Positions 26,134-34,634 of a DNA stretch of 64,000 nt are shown here, piece after piece. Position 1 is the first letter of the stretch. Every line of letters starts with the position of its first letter. The notes beneath the pieces were generated by a model. The model was not told the origin of the DNA and did not search any database. It was given only the letters and a program-made list of their open reading frames with translations. The position numbers and the translations under genes are program-made. This DNA comes from Cognatazoarcus halotolerans (GTDB taxonomy: Bacteria; Pseudomonadota; Gammaproteobacteria; Burkholderiales; Rhodocyclaceae): positions 170,299-234,298 of the forward strand of contig NZ_WUAF01000002.1 of NCBI RefSeq assembly GCF_009800965.1, written 5' to 3'.

Positions 26134-27486
26134 TCAGGCGGCCAGAAACGGAAGTTCCGCGCGGACCCGCAGGCCGCCACGATCGGGTCTTTCCAGGCTG
26201 AGCCGCCCGTGCAGTGCAAGCACGCGTTCGCGCATGCCGGTGATGCCGAAATGACCGGGGGCGGTCGCTTCCCCGTTTTCGCGCAGACCGCGGCCATTGT
26301 CGGTAACGCTCAGGTTGAGCGTGTCGCCGTCCGGCTCGAGCCGCACCACCACGAGCGATGCGTCGGCATGGCGGGCGACGTTGGTAAGGCTTTCCTGCAG
26401 CAACCGGAACAGGGCGAGGCCGGCCCTTTCGTCGATCGGCATGGCCGGCAGGGAAAAATGAGTTTCCAGCCGGACGGATGGATGACGGTCGGCCCACGCC
26501 CTGCAGTGGCTGGCGAGGGCATCCGCCAGGCCGGCCGGCTGGTCCTGCTCGATCGGCCGCAGGCGTTGCAGGATGCGGCGAACGCCGAGCTGGATGTCGT
26601 TGGTCGAGGCGAGGATGGCATCGGTGCAGCGCTGCAGGGTGGGGTCGTCGCTGCGCTGGCGGATCGCGCCGGCAAGTGTCCGCACGGCGGTCGTGCTTTG
26701 GCCGAGTTCGTCGTGAAGCTCGCGGGCAATGTGGTGGCGCTCGCGCTCGAGTCGTTCCTGCAGCGCTTGCGCGAAGGCCTGGTCGTATTCGAGACGGAGG
26801 TTTCTGGCAAGTGTCGTCTCGAGGGTCTGCGCCATGTGGTTGTAGGTGCTCGCCACACGATCCAGTTCGCTGGCGCCGAACCGGGGCAGGCGGGTCTCGA
26901 AACACCCTTGCGCGGTGCGCGCCAGCGCCATGTCGATCGTGGAGAGCGGGGCGAGCGCCCGGTTGAGGGCGAAGCGGCCCAGCGTGAACAGCGCGCCGAG
27001 GAAGGCGATGCCGCCGCCAAGGGCGAGGCACAGCTCATCCCAGGCGTCGAGCGCCGCGCGCGAGGTGTCCGGCAGCAGCCGCAACCGGAGTTCGCCAGCG
27101 GGTAGCGCGCGCGTGCTCATGTGCGGTGATACCAGTGCGGCGAACCAGTCGGGTGCGTTGCGACCGCGTTTGTAGGTGGGCTCGGGTGAGCGGTACAACA
27201 GGGCCCCCTCGTCGCCGCGGACCTCGAGCGTGTTCGCGCGCAACCGCCCGACGGACTGCAGGTGCCCCATGAGTCGCTGGCGCGCCTGCGGCGAGGCGTC
27301 GCGCGCGGTCTCGCGGAGCAGCACCGTGAGCCATTGTTCGGCCACCCGCGAAGCCGCCTCCACTTCCTCGTGGATCGCGTTGCGGGTAGCGTTGAGCCAG
27401 ACCGCGCCGAGCGCCAGCAGCAGCACGGCCGCAACGCCGGTGAGCAGCACGGCGAGGCGGGTTCGCAATGTCTTGGCTTGGAGCAT
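26134..27486 (-). CDS. NarX-family sensor kinase with LapD/MoxY-like periplasmic domain
   Basis: Sensor kinase of 450 residues. Transmembrane helix at about 10-31, periplasmic domain (about 32-155) whose beginning (NATRNAIHEEVEAASRVAEQWL) resembles the LapD/MoxY N-terminal domain, second helix at about 160-180, HAMP, HisKA_3 motif ARELHDELGQ with His258, and HATPase with NVARHADAS and DNGRGL. MoxY kinases regulate methanol dehydrogenase synthesis in methylotrophs, consistent with this quinoprotein locus. It begins 2 bases after the TonB-dependent receptor stop codon. The sensed signal (alcohol, aldehyde, metal) is unknown. Confidence 0.85.
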   Translation of the reverse strand: MLQAKTLRTRLAVLLTGVAAVLLLALGAVWLNATRNAIHEEVEAASRVAEQWLTVLLRETARDASPQARQRLMGHLQSVGRLRANTLEVRGDEGALLYRSPEPTYKRGRNAPDWFAALVSPHMSTRALPAGELRLRLLPDTSRAALDAWDELCLALGGGIAFLGALFTLGRFALNRALAPLSTIDMALARTAQGCFETRLPRFGASELDRVASTYNHMAQTLETTLARNLRLEYDQAFAQALQERLERERHHIARELHDELGQSTTAVRTLAGAIRQRSDDPTLQRCTDAILASTNDIQLGVRRILQRLRPIEQDQPAGLADALASHCRAWADRHPSVRLETHFSLPAMPIDERAGLALFRLLQESLTNVARHADASLVVVRLEPDGDTLNLSVTDNGRGLRENGEATAPGHFGITGMRERVLALHGRLSLERPDRGGLRVRAELPFLAA

Positions 27487-27488
27487 GG

Positions 27489-29753
27489 TCAGCTTCCCCA
27501 GTTGAAACGCAGGCCGATCCAGGCTGCGCGCGGCGCGCCCGGTGCGACGAATTGTTCGCTGCGCCAGTCGCCGGAATCGATGAGGAAGGCGCCACGGGCA
27601 TCGAAGGGGTTTTCGGCGAGCGCGCCGGCGGTGGCGTAGCGCTTGTCGAAAACGTTGTCGATCCGGCCGAACAGCGTCAGTCCGCGCCGCAGCTGATATT
27701 CGGCGTTGAGATTGAGCACCGCGTAGCCGCCGAGCCAGCCGCTGCCGGAGAAATCGCCGCCGGGACGATGCTGGCCGTTCTCGTTGCCGCGGACACTGCG
27801 GTTGGAGTACGCGACCACGTCCGCACCCAGACGCAGGCCGGGCTGCGCCTGCCAGTCCGCGGCGAGCTTGAGGCTGTGGCGTGGCAGGCCGGGCAGGCGG
27901 TCGCCCTTGCCGACGAGGATTTCGTCGGCACCGCATGCGGCGCTGCTGCCGGCCGAGCTGTTGTCGGCGGCCAGCAGGCAAGCGGAGGACTGGAAGCTGG
28001 CGAGCAGGTAGCTGTAGTCGATGCGCCAGTCGAGTGAGCCGCGCTTGCCGCCGAGGCCAAGCTCCAGGCCTTGCCGCCGGGTCTTGCCGAAGTTGGTGAA
28101 GTAGCCGGCGCTGGTGGACGTGCCGACGAACAGAATGTCGTCCTGGTTGGTGGTACGGAACAGATTGGCGTTCCAGTGCGTCTCCTCGGCGAGCTTTCCG
28201 CGCAGGCCCACTTCCAGGGTGCGCGCCACCACCTGTTTCAGATAGGGGTCGGCTGCCAGCGCATTGGGCAAGGTGCAGGGGTTGGCGGGGTCGGCGCAGC
28301 CCAGTTCGATCGGCGTGGGCGCGCGGTTGCCCTGGCTCAGACCGCCGTACAGGGTAATCGCCGGAGCGAGTTGCCAAGTGAGGCCGAGGGCCGGATTGAG
28401 CTTGTCATAGGTGAAATCACCGTTGAGTGCGCTGCCGACCTGGTCGCGGTTGACGACCCGGGTGTGGTTGAAGCGTGCCGACGCGGTGAGGTGCAGCGCC
28501 TCGGAGGCTGCGAAGGTGTCGGTGAGATAGGCGCTGGTGGTGCGGGTGTAGCCGTGCAGTGCGTTCTCGAGCGCCTCGTCGGCGCTGACCGACACGCCGC
28601 GGCTCGCATTGAGCGTGCCTTCCTGCGCGCTCTGGCTGAAGCGGGCGTGGCTCCGGTCGTGCGAGATGCCGAGCGCGAACTGGTGCGCGCCGGCACTGTG
28701 GGTCCACTGCAGGCTCAGGCCATAGGCGTTCTGGTCGGTCGCGGTGCGATTGAGCACGCCGCTGTCCTCGTCGGACAGGCCATCGAAAGGGCCGTCTTCG
28801 AAGTCGTCGTTGGCGTCCCCGTTGAGCGTGTGGCTGCGGGTCCGGCGCAGGTAGGCGGTGCCGGTGATCTGGTCGTCGTCCGAGGCCCAGTGGCTGGCAG
28901 TAAGGGCGACCTGGGTGAGGCGGTTGGCGGTCTGGTCGGGGTGGGTGAAGATCGCACTGCGATGCGCCGCCAGCATGCTTTCGGGTAGCAGGCCGTTGCC
29001 GATCAGGTCGGTATTGGCGTGGGCGAGTGTGAGCGTGACATCGGTGGCCATGCCCTGCCAGCCGAGCTTGCCGAAGAACTGTCCCACCTCACTCGGCGAA
29101 TGGTCCCGCCAGCCGTCTTCCTGCATGCCTTCGACCGCGCCGTACCATGACAGCGCATCCTTGCTGCCGCCTTGTTGCAGACTCACCGAGCGCCGCCCGA
29201 ATGCGCCTGCCGATACTTCCAACTCGCCGCCCGGGTATTTGCGGCCATCCTTGGTCTGCAGTGCGAGCGCGCCGCCGAGCGTATTGAGGCCATAGAGCGG
29301 ATTGGACCCGGGGCTGAGGGTGACCCCGGCAATTGCGGAGCGTGGGATGAGGTCCCAATTGACCACGTCGCCGAAGCCTTCGTTGATGCGCACGCCGTCC
29401 AGAAACACCGACACCCCCTGGGCGGTGCCGAGCAGCGGGCTGGCGGTGAAGCCGCGGTAGTTGAGATCGGCCTGGTAGGGGTTGCCCTGGATCTCGTTGA
29501 TGCTCACGCTCGGCAGCGCTTTTTCCAGCGCTCCGGCGAGACCGGGGTCACCGCTCCGCTTGAGCGTCGCGGCATCGAGCGTCTGCAGATTGGCGGGGAC
29601 CTGGTCGCGCGGCAGTCCGATACCCGGCAGCGGCGTCGTGCCGATCACCTCGACTGCCTGCAGTCGCAGGTCCTCCGCGTGGGTTGTTCCGAAGCTTGTG
29701 AGCAGCAGCACGGCCAGTGGCAGGCGCCGGCAGAGAATGGGGGTCGGTTTCAT
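27489..29753 (-). CDS. TonB-dependent outer-membrane receptor
   Basis: Outer-membrane receptor of 754 residues. Signal peptide about 1-26, an N-terminal stretch (LQAVEVIG) that may serve as TonB box, a plug domain (about 45-170, including GVRINEGFGDVVNWDLIP) and a beta-barrel ending in a terminal aromatic-containing strand (WIGLRFNWGS). The substrate cannot be read from the sequence. Being co-transcribed with its own TonB and with factors of a quinoprotein dehydrogenase of the Asp-x-Asp type, it is a candidate for uptake of a lanthanide complex or PQQ (inference). The ATG overlaps the tonB stop by 4 bases. Confidence 0.9.
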   Translation of the reverse strand: MKPTPILCRRLPLAVLLLTSFGTTHAEDLRLQAVEVIGTTPLPGIGLPRDQVPANLQTLDAATLKRSGDPGLAGALEKALPSVSINEIQGNPYQADLNYRGFTASPLLGTAQGVSVFLDGVRINEGFGDVVNWDLIPRSAIAGVTLSPGSNPLYGLNTLGGALALQTKDGRKYPGGELEVSAGAFGRRSVSLQQGGSKDALSWYGAVEGMQEDGWRDHSPSEVGQFFGKLGWQGMATDVTLTLAHANTDLIGNGLLPESMLAAHRSAIFTHPDQTANRLTQVALTASHWASDDDQITGTAYLRRTRSHTLNGDANDDFEDGPFDGLSDEDSGVLNRTATDQNAYGLSLQWTHSAGAHQFALGISHDRSHARFSQSAQEGTLNASRGVSVSADEALENALHGYTRTTSAYLTDTFAASEALHLTASARFNHTRVVNRDQVGSALNGDFTYDKLNPALGLTWQLAPAITLYGGLSQGNRAPTPIELGCADPANPCTLPNALAADPYLKQVVARTLEVGLRGKLAEETHWNANLFRTTNQDDILFVGTSTSAGYFTNFGKTRRQGLELGLGGKRGSLDWRIDYSYLLASFQSSACLLAADNSSAGSSAACGADEILVGKGDRLPGLPRHSLKLAADWQAQPGLRLGADVVAYSNRSVRGNENGQHRPGGDFSGSGWLGGYAVLNLNAEYQLRRGLTLFGRIDNVFDKRYATAGALAENPFDARGAFLIDSGDWRSEQFVAPGAPRAAWIGLRFNWGS

Positions 29754-30616
29754 GATGTCTGCTTGAGGCGGTAGTGGATCGGCACGGTGATTTCGAGTTC
29801 GGGCGCAGCGAGGTCGTCGGGAAATGCCGGATAGGGCGACAGCGCGTTGGCGAGCGCTTCCGCATTGCGGTCCAGTACCTCGTGGCCGCTCGAGCGAAGT
29901 ACACGTACCGCGACCAGCTTGCCCTTGCGGGCGATCGAGATGCGTAGCACCACTTCACCTTCCCAGCCGCGCATCGCGGCCAGGCGCGGATACTGCTGCT
30001 CGCGCGAGAACAGCGTGCCAAGTGTGTCGCGATAGGCCGCGAGTTGCGCCGGGGATGGTTCCGTGGGAACGGGCGCCCGGTGCGGCGCCGATGCGGTTGC
30101 AACGTTGTCGGGAGCCGCATCGCCAGGGCTTGGTGGTCCCGGGAGGGTGGCAGTGGGGCCGGGCGCAGGTGCCGTCTCCGGTGCGCGGGCGGGCATGGCT
30201 GTGGGCGGCTCGGGGGCTTTCTCGGCCGGTGTCACCACGGGCGGGGTGCGGCGCGCGGATTGTGCCGCCACGCGCGGCTTCGAGATGAGTTTCGGCGCTC
30301 GCGGCGGCACTTCCACGGTGCGTGGGGAGGGCGTCCGCTCGGGGCGGTGGGCGGTGGGCCTGACCGGCGGTGCCTCCATCACCGGTGCGGGCGGTACTGC
30401 GGGCGCTACCGTTGCCGGGGTGGGCTGAACCGGGGCCGGGCGCAGTGTTACATGCAGCACAGGCGGGGCTTCGGGGGACTTCGGCAACCAGCCGGGTACG
30501 CCGAGCAGCGCGCCCAGATGCAGCCCGAGCGAGAGACCCAACGCCCATTGCAGGGGGCGTGGCATGACCCATTCGCTGGCATCGGCAAAGCGGAGTCCGG
30601 CCGCCTCAGTGTTCAT
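29750..30616 (-). CDS. tonB: energy transducer TonB
   Basis: TonB protein of 288 residues: short cytoplasmic N-terminus, one transmembrane helix (about 24-42, WALGLSLGLHLGALLGVPGW), a Pro/Ala-rich periplasmic spacer (about 48-195) and a C-terminal TonB domain (about 205-285, GWEGEVVLRISIARKGKLV). It transmits proton-motive energy to outer-membrane receptors. No exbB/exbD genes are adjacent, so it must use those encoded elsewhere. It overlaps the upstream metallohydrolase by 11 bases and the downstream receptor by 4, so it is probably dedicated to that receptor. GGAGG lies 9 bases before the ATG. Confidence 0.9.
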   Translation of the reverse strand: MNTEAAGLRFADASEWVMPRPLQWALGLSLGLHLGALLGVPGWLPKSPEAPPVLHVTLRPAPVQPTPATVAPAVPPAPVMEAPPVRPTAHRPERTPSPRTVEVPPRAPKLISKPRVAAQSARRTPPVVTPAEKAPEPPTAMPARAPETAPAPGPTATLPGPPSPGDAAPDNVATASAPHRAPVPTEPSPAQLAAYRDTLGTLFSREQQYPRLAAMRGWEGEVVLRISIARKGKLVAVRVLRSSGHEVLDRNAEALANALSPYPAFPDDLAAPELEITVPIHYRLKQTS

Positions 30617-31559
30617 GGCCAGTGCCTCCGTGCTCCAGCGCCGCCTGTTCGGCAGCCGGGTAGAGATGGCTCAGCGAGCGACGGTATTCGGCGCCGGAAA
30701 CCGCGAGGCGGGCTTGCTGTGGCGGCAGCGGCAGGTCGAGCATCTCGGTGAGATCGCGACCGTTTTCGGCGCCGCTGCGGATCGTTGCCTGCAGCCACTG
30801 CAGCCAGGCGCGGGTCTGGGTTATCGGCGCACGCCCGGTAGTGGGGGCGCCATGACCGGGTACCAGCACCTTGTAAGGCAAGGCGTCAAGCCGCTCGATC
30901 GAGGCCAGCCAGCGCGGTATGTTGGCGTTCGGGGTGGTCGGGGCGCGATCGTGGAAGAGCAGGTCGCCCGCAAACAGGACGCCGGTGCTGTCGTCGAAAA
31001 CCGCAAGATCGGTGCCGGTGTGACCGTCGAGCGCAAGCAACTCGAGGCGGTGCCGGCCGACGGTAATCGGGCCGGGCGTGAGTTCCTGGCCGGGAACGGT
31101 GACCTCGGTGCCGAGCATCCAGTCGCCGGTGAGCCGGTACATGTTCTCGTTGAACGATTCGCCGTCGCGCCGGATGCCCTCGAGCGTACCGGGCAATGCG
31201 GCGATGCTCGCCGCCGGGAAGGCCTGGTTGCCGAGGAAGTGATCGGGGTGGTGATGGGTGATGAGTACCCGCACCACGGGTTTGTCGGTGATGCGTGCGA
31301 TCGCCTTGCGCAATTGCTCGCCGAAGCGACGCGACGGGCCGGTATCGATCAGTACCACACCCTCTTCGGTGACGATGAAGGCGCTGTTCACGATATTGCC
31401 ACCGTTTTCGAAGCTGAAATCCTCATTGCGGCCGACGACCACCCAGGTGTCCTCGGCGACCTTCCGTGGCGACAGGTCGTAGTCGAAGTCGGCTGCGGCA
31501 AGCAGCGCGGTCACCAGCATGAGCGACGCCGTACAGACGATGCGCAGGAAGCGTTTCAT
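30606..31559 (-). CDS. quinoprotein relay system zinc metallohydrolase (SoxH-like)
   Basis: Exported metallo-beta-lactamase-fold protein of 317 residues. Signal peptide about 1-23; zinc site THHHPDH with His102, His104, Asp106 and His107, followed by GHTGTD and VPGHGAP ligand loops. It matches the SoxH-related hydrolases found with PQQ dehydrogenases and SoxYZ-like carriers (quinoprotein relay system). Its chemical reaction is unknown; a role in releasing a product from the carrier protein has been proposed by analogy to Sox proteins. The ATG overlaps the stop of the SoxYZ-like gene by 4 bases. Confidence 0.87.
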   Translation of the reverse strand: MKRFLRIVCTASLMLVTALLAAADFDYDLSPRKVAEDTWVVVGRNEDFSFENGGNIVNSAFIVTEEGVVLIDTGPSRRFGEQLRKAIARITDKPVVRVLITHHHPDHFLGNQAFPAASIAALPGTLEGIRRDGESFNENMYRLTGDWMLGTEVTVPGQELTPGPITVGRHRLELLALDGHTGTDLAVFDDSTGVLFAGDLLFHDRAPTTPNANIPRWLASIERLDALPYKVLVPGHGAPTTGRAPITQTRAWLQWLQATIRSGAENGRDLTEMLDLPLPPQQARLAVSGAEYRRSLSHLYPAAEQAALEHGGTGHEH

Positions 31560-32320
31560 CGCGTCACCCACGCGTTGATGCGGTTGCCATTGTTGTCGCG
31601 GCCGCTCACGCGGATGCGGGCCGGGTCGGCGCCCGGCGGCAGATCGACGGTGAACAGGGGGTTCTCGGAAACCGGCTCGAAGGTGTGGATGCGCATCAGC
31701 TCCCTGTCCCCGTCGGCGAGGACCAGCTCTTCGATGTGGAAGGCCGGTACGCTGGGGGCGAGGCCGGTATCCATCGGGTGGATGATGCGCAGCCTGACGC
31801 GTTCGCCTGCCCCTTCGCGCGGCCACATGCGACCGCTGACCTCGTTGAGCCGCGATTGCCATTCAGGCGAGGCCGAACCGGTGGAGGGCACGGTGCAGCC
31901 ACCCCCGGTGGTATTGATCCAGGTGCCACCGACGTGCCAGACGCCATCCGCGGTGAGTGCTGCCGCGCGTACCGGAGACGACTGCTGCAGCTTGATGCGG
32001 AAGGCGAGGCTGGCGTCCGCCGCGCCGGGGGTGAAGTCGAGAATCCGGACGATGGGATTGAAGTCGGCAAAGACGATCACCTGGCGCACGCCGGGCAGCC
32101 CCGAAGCATTCACCGCAACCGGTACATTCATCGGATTTTCCGCGGTCAGCGGTCCGGTCACCTGGACACGCGCGTCAAAGACCACCTGCTGGCCGTCGAA
32201 GAACGATTTGCGCATGTCGTCCCAGCGCGCGGACTCGAGCGGGTCCGTCGGCGGGGCGTCGGCGCGGGCGTGGCCGCAGCAAAGCAGCACGCTGGCGAGC
32301 AGCAGTGAAGCGAGTTTCAT
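31556..32320 (-). CDS. quinoprotein dehydrogenase-associated SoxYZ-like carrier
   Basis: Periplasmic protein of 254 residues with a signal peptide (about 1-21). The N-terminal half is SoxY-like and ends with a cysteine in GGGCTVP (Cys142), equivalent to the carrier cysteine on the SoxY swinging arm; the C-terminal half (about 160-254) is SoxZ-like, so both subunits are fused and the carrier cysteine lies internally. In the Sox pathway such a cysteine carries covalent intermediates. No sulfur-oxidation genes are nearby; the neighbours are a PQQ dehydrogenase and the metallohydrolase. AGGAG lies 6 bases before the ATG. First gene of the divergent operon. Confidence 0.88.
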   Translation of the reverse strand: MKLASLLLASVLLCCGHARADAPPTDPLESARWDDMRKSFFDGQQVVFDARVQVTGPLTAENPMNVPVAVNASGLPGVRQVIVFADFNPIVRILDFTPGAADASLAFRIKLQQSSPVRAAALTADGVWHVGGTWINTTGGGCTVPSTGSASPEWQSRLNEVSGRMWPREGAGERVRLRIIHPMDTGLAPSVPAFHIEELVLADGDRELMRIHTFEPVSENPLFTVDLPPGADPARIRVSGRDNNGNRINAWVTR

Positions 32321-32702
32321 GTTGTCTCCTGTTCGGCACTTGTCGTGTGCTCTCTTGCTGCCAGTGGCTGCAAGAGTCATGCCATCGAGCGTTGCCTTCT
32401 CGATGCAGGCCAATCAAGGCACATCCCGAGGGGCTGTGCGGGGCCGCGCGTGACAGGTGTTGCTTTATGGAGCAGTTGGAGCAGGTGACAGTGCCGGACG
32501 AGCATTCCGCCCGCATGAGCGGCGCCGGGTCCGACTCCCCGCACCATATGTGGCAGAGCCGGTAATTGGCCGTTTTTCGTGCTTTGGCGCGATTTCCTCG
32601 CAGGCTCGAGACGGCATGGCACAGCTGTTGCACCAGTCACCCCGGGCCGTGGCCGGAAGTGCACCGCGCCGGGCACCAGCACCTATCAAAGGAGGAAAGT
32701 AG
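32321..32702. other. divergent control region, alcohol dehydrogenase / SoxYZ-like operon
   Basis: About 380 bases with promoters for two divergent operons. It holds a sigma-54 type -24/-12 element at 32617-32632 facing the dehydrogenase, two direct GTGACAG repeats at 32450-32456 and 32485-32491 that could be activator sites, and AAAGGAGG just before the dehydrogenase ATG. The promoter of the SoxYZ-like operon could not be pinned down. Overlapping open frames here show no protein features. Confidence 0.6.
32617..32632 (+). promoter_or_regulatory. sigma-54 promoter (-24/-12) of the quinoprotein dehydrogenase
   Basis: TGGCACAGCTGTTGCA matches the sigma-54 consensus TGGCAC-N5-TTGCW at every fixed base, with correct spacing. 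Transcription would start near 32643, about 60 bases before the ATG. This means expression should need RpoN and an enhancer-binding activator; no such activator gene is present in the window. Confidence 0.75.
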
Positions 32703-34490
32703 ATGAGAGCAAAACTACAGCCGTACTGCCGTGCAGGAATCGTGACTGCACTGGCGGCCGCGGTGATGTCGCTGGGTACGGTCCACGCGGCCCCCGTCAC
32801 TGACGAAGCGATCGTGAATGACGCCAAGAGCACCGGGGATGTACTCAGCTTCGGCATGGGGACCGAGGGCCAGCGTTTCAGCCCGCTCACCGCAGTCAAT
32901 ACCGATACCGTCAAGGATCTGGTCCCCGTATGGACCATGTCCTTTGGCGGAGAGAAGCAGCGTGGCCAGGAATCGCAGCCGGTGATCCACGACGGCAAGA
33001 TGTTCGTCACCGCCTCGTACAGCCGCATCTTCGCCTTCGATGCGATGACCGGCAAGAAACTCTGGAAATACGAGCATCGTCTGCCGGACGGCATCATGCC
33101 CTGCTGCGACGTGGTGAACCGCGGCGCCGCGCTTTATGACGACCTGGTCATCTTCGGCACCCTGGATGCGCAGCTCGTGGCGCTGAACCAGGAAACCGGC
33201 AAGGTGGTCTGGAAGCAGAAGGTCGACGACTACAAGGCGGGCTATTCGATGACGGCGGCGCCGATCATCGTCAAGGGCATGGTCATCAGCGGCGTGTCCG
33301 GTGGTGAGTTCGGCGTGGTCGGCCGCATCGAGGCGCGTGACGCCAAGACCGGCAAGATGGTCTGGTCGCGTCCGGTGGTCGAAGGCCACATGGGCTACAA
33401 GTACGACAAGGACGGCAAGCAGATCGAGAACGGAGTCTCGGGCACCCTCAACGCGACCTGGCAGGGTGACATGTGGAAAACCGGTGGCGCGGCGACCTGG
33501 AACGGCGCGACCTACGACCCCGAAACCAACCTGATCTTCGCGGGTACCGGTAACCCGGCCCCGTGGAACAGCTGGACCCGCCCGGGTGACAACCTGTTCT
33601 CGTCGTCTACCGTGGCGATCAACCCCGATACCGGCAAGATCGTCTGGCATTACCAGACCACGCCGCACGACGGTTGGGACTTCGACGGGGTCAACGAGTT
33701 TGTCTCCTTCGACTACAAGGATCCGGCTACCGGCAAGACCGTCAAGGCGGGTGGCAAGGCGGACCGCAACGGCTTCTTCTTCGTGCTCGACCGCACGAAC
33801 GGCAAGCTGCTCAACGCCTTCCCCTTCGTCAAGAAGATCACCTGGGCAAAGAGCATCGACCTGAAGACCGGCCGTCCGGTGTATGACGACAGCAATCGTC
33901 CGGGCGATCCGTCCAAGGGTGCCGACGGCAAGAAAGGATCGGTGGTGACGTCCGCTCCGTCCTTCCTCGGTGGCAAGAACCAGCAGCAGATCGCCTACAA
34001 CCCCACCACCGGCTACTTCTACGTGCCCGCAAACGAGTGGGAAATGGACATCTGGAACGAGCCGATCTCTTACAAGAAAGGCGCGGCCTACCTGGGTGCC
34101 GGCTTCACCATCAAGGCGATCAACGAAGACTATATCGGTGCCCTGCGGGCGGTCGATCCGGTCAGCGGAAAGATCGTCTGGGAAAACAAGAACTACGCTC
34201 CGCTGTGGGGTGGCGTGCTCACCACCGCTGGCGGGCTGACCTTCTACGGTACGCCCGAAGGTTTCCTCAAGGCGCTTGATGCCAAAACCGGCAAGGAAGT
34301 GTGGAGCTTCCAGACCGGCTCCGGCGTGGTGGCCCCACCGGTGACCTGGGAAGAGAATGGCGAGCAGTACATCGCCGTGACCTCGGGCTGGGGCGGTGCG
34401 GTACCGCTCTGGGGTGGCGACGTGGCGCGCAGGGTGAACTTCCTCGAACAGGGTGGTTCGGTCTGGGTGTTCAAGCTCCACAAGAGCTGA
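32703..34490 (+). CDS. PQQ-dependent alcohol dehydrogenase, lanthanide-type (XoxF/PedH-like)
   Basis: Periplasmic quinoprotein of 595 residues with signal peptide (about 1-29) and an eight-bladed propeller; no cytochrome domain. The adjacent Cys134-Cys135 (MPCCD) give the disulfide ring over PQQ. Metal ligands are Glu202 (GGEFG), Asn284 (GTGNPAPWN) and catalytic Asp326; an extra Asp328 makes the Asp-Phe-Asp motif ([10 protein letters not shown]), the mark of lanthanide-dependent enzymes such as XoxF and PedH, where calcium enzymes have Ala or Ser. It oxidises alcohols, and possibly aldehydes, passing electrons to cytochrome c. Chain range (methanol or ethanol and longer) is not decidable here. 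Followed by a terminator, then its cytochrome. PQQ biosynthesis genes are elsewhere. Confidence 0.9.
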   Translation: MRAKLQPYCRAGIVTALAAAVMSLGTVHAAPVTDEAIVNDAKSTGDVLSFGMGTEGQRFSPLTAVNTDTVKDLVPVWTMSFGGEKQRGQESQPVIHDGKMFVTASYSRIFAFDAMTGKKLWKYEHRLPDGIMPCCDVVNRGAALYDDLVIFGTLDAQLVALNQETGKVVWKQKVDDYKAGYSMTAAPIIVKGMVISGVSGGEFGVVGRIEARDAKTGKMVWSRPVVEGHMGYKYDKDGKQIENGVSGTLNATWQGDMWKTGGAATWNGATYDPETNLIFAGTGNPAPWNSWTRPGDNLFSSSTVAINPDTGKIVWHYQTTPHDGWDFDGVNEFVSFDYKDPATGKTVKAGGKADRNGFFFVLDRTNGKLLNAFPFVKKITWAKSIDLKTGRPVYDDSNRPGDPSKGADGKKGSVVTSAPSFLGGKNQQQIAYNPTTGYFYVPANEWEMDIWNEPISYKKGAAYLGAGFTIKAINEDYIGALRAVDPVSGKIVWENKNYAPLWGGVLTTAGGLTFYGTPEGFLKALDAKTGKEVWSFQTGSGVVAPPVTWEENGEQYIAVTSGWGGAVPLWGGDVARRVNFLEQGGSVWVFKLHKS

Positions 34491-34527
34491 TGCCCGCCGG
34501 CGAGTTACCGGCCTGAGCAGCTGAAGG

Positions 34528-34557
34528 GCCCGGGCTGCACCTTGCCCGGGCTTTTTT
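34528..34557 (+). terminator. intrinsic terminator after the alcohol dehydrogenase
   Basis: Perfect 8-bp stem GCCCGGGC / GCCCGGGC with an 8-base loop, followed directly by six T residues; classical Rho-independent form, 37 bases after the stop codon. It lies between the dehydrogenase and its cytochrome c gene, which would favour much higher dehydrogenase expression or require a separate promoter for the cytochrome. Confidence 0.85.
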
Positions 34558-34634
34558 GCTGCGCGAGGACCTGCCGTCACACATCGGCAGGGCCCGCTTG
34601 TGCTTTCAATGATTCACAGTCGAGGAGTCCTATC

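Noticed and set aside
30564-32453. 629-codon plus-strand open frame opposite the metallohydrolase and SoxYZ-like genes
   Set aside because: Low-complexity translation antisense to two genes with signal peptides and conserved metal or carrier residues.
32715-34580. 621-codon minus-strand open frame opposite the alcohol dehydrogenase
   Set aside because: Antisense to a protein with intact PQQ and metal motifs; the translation has no family resemblance.
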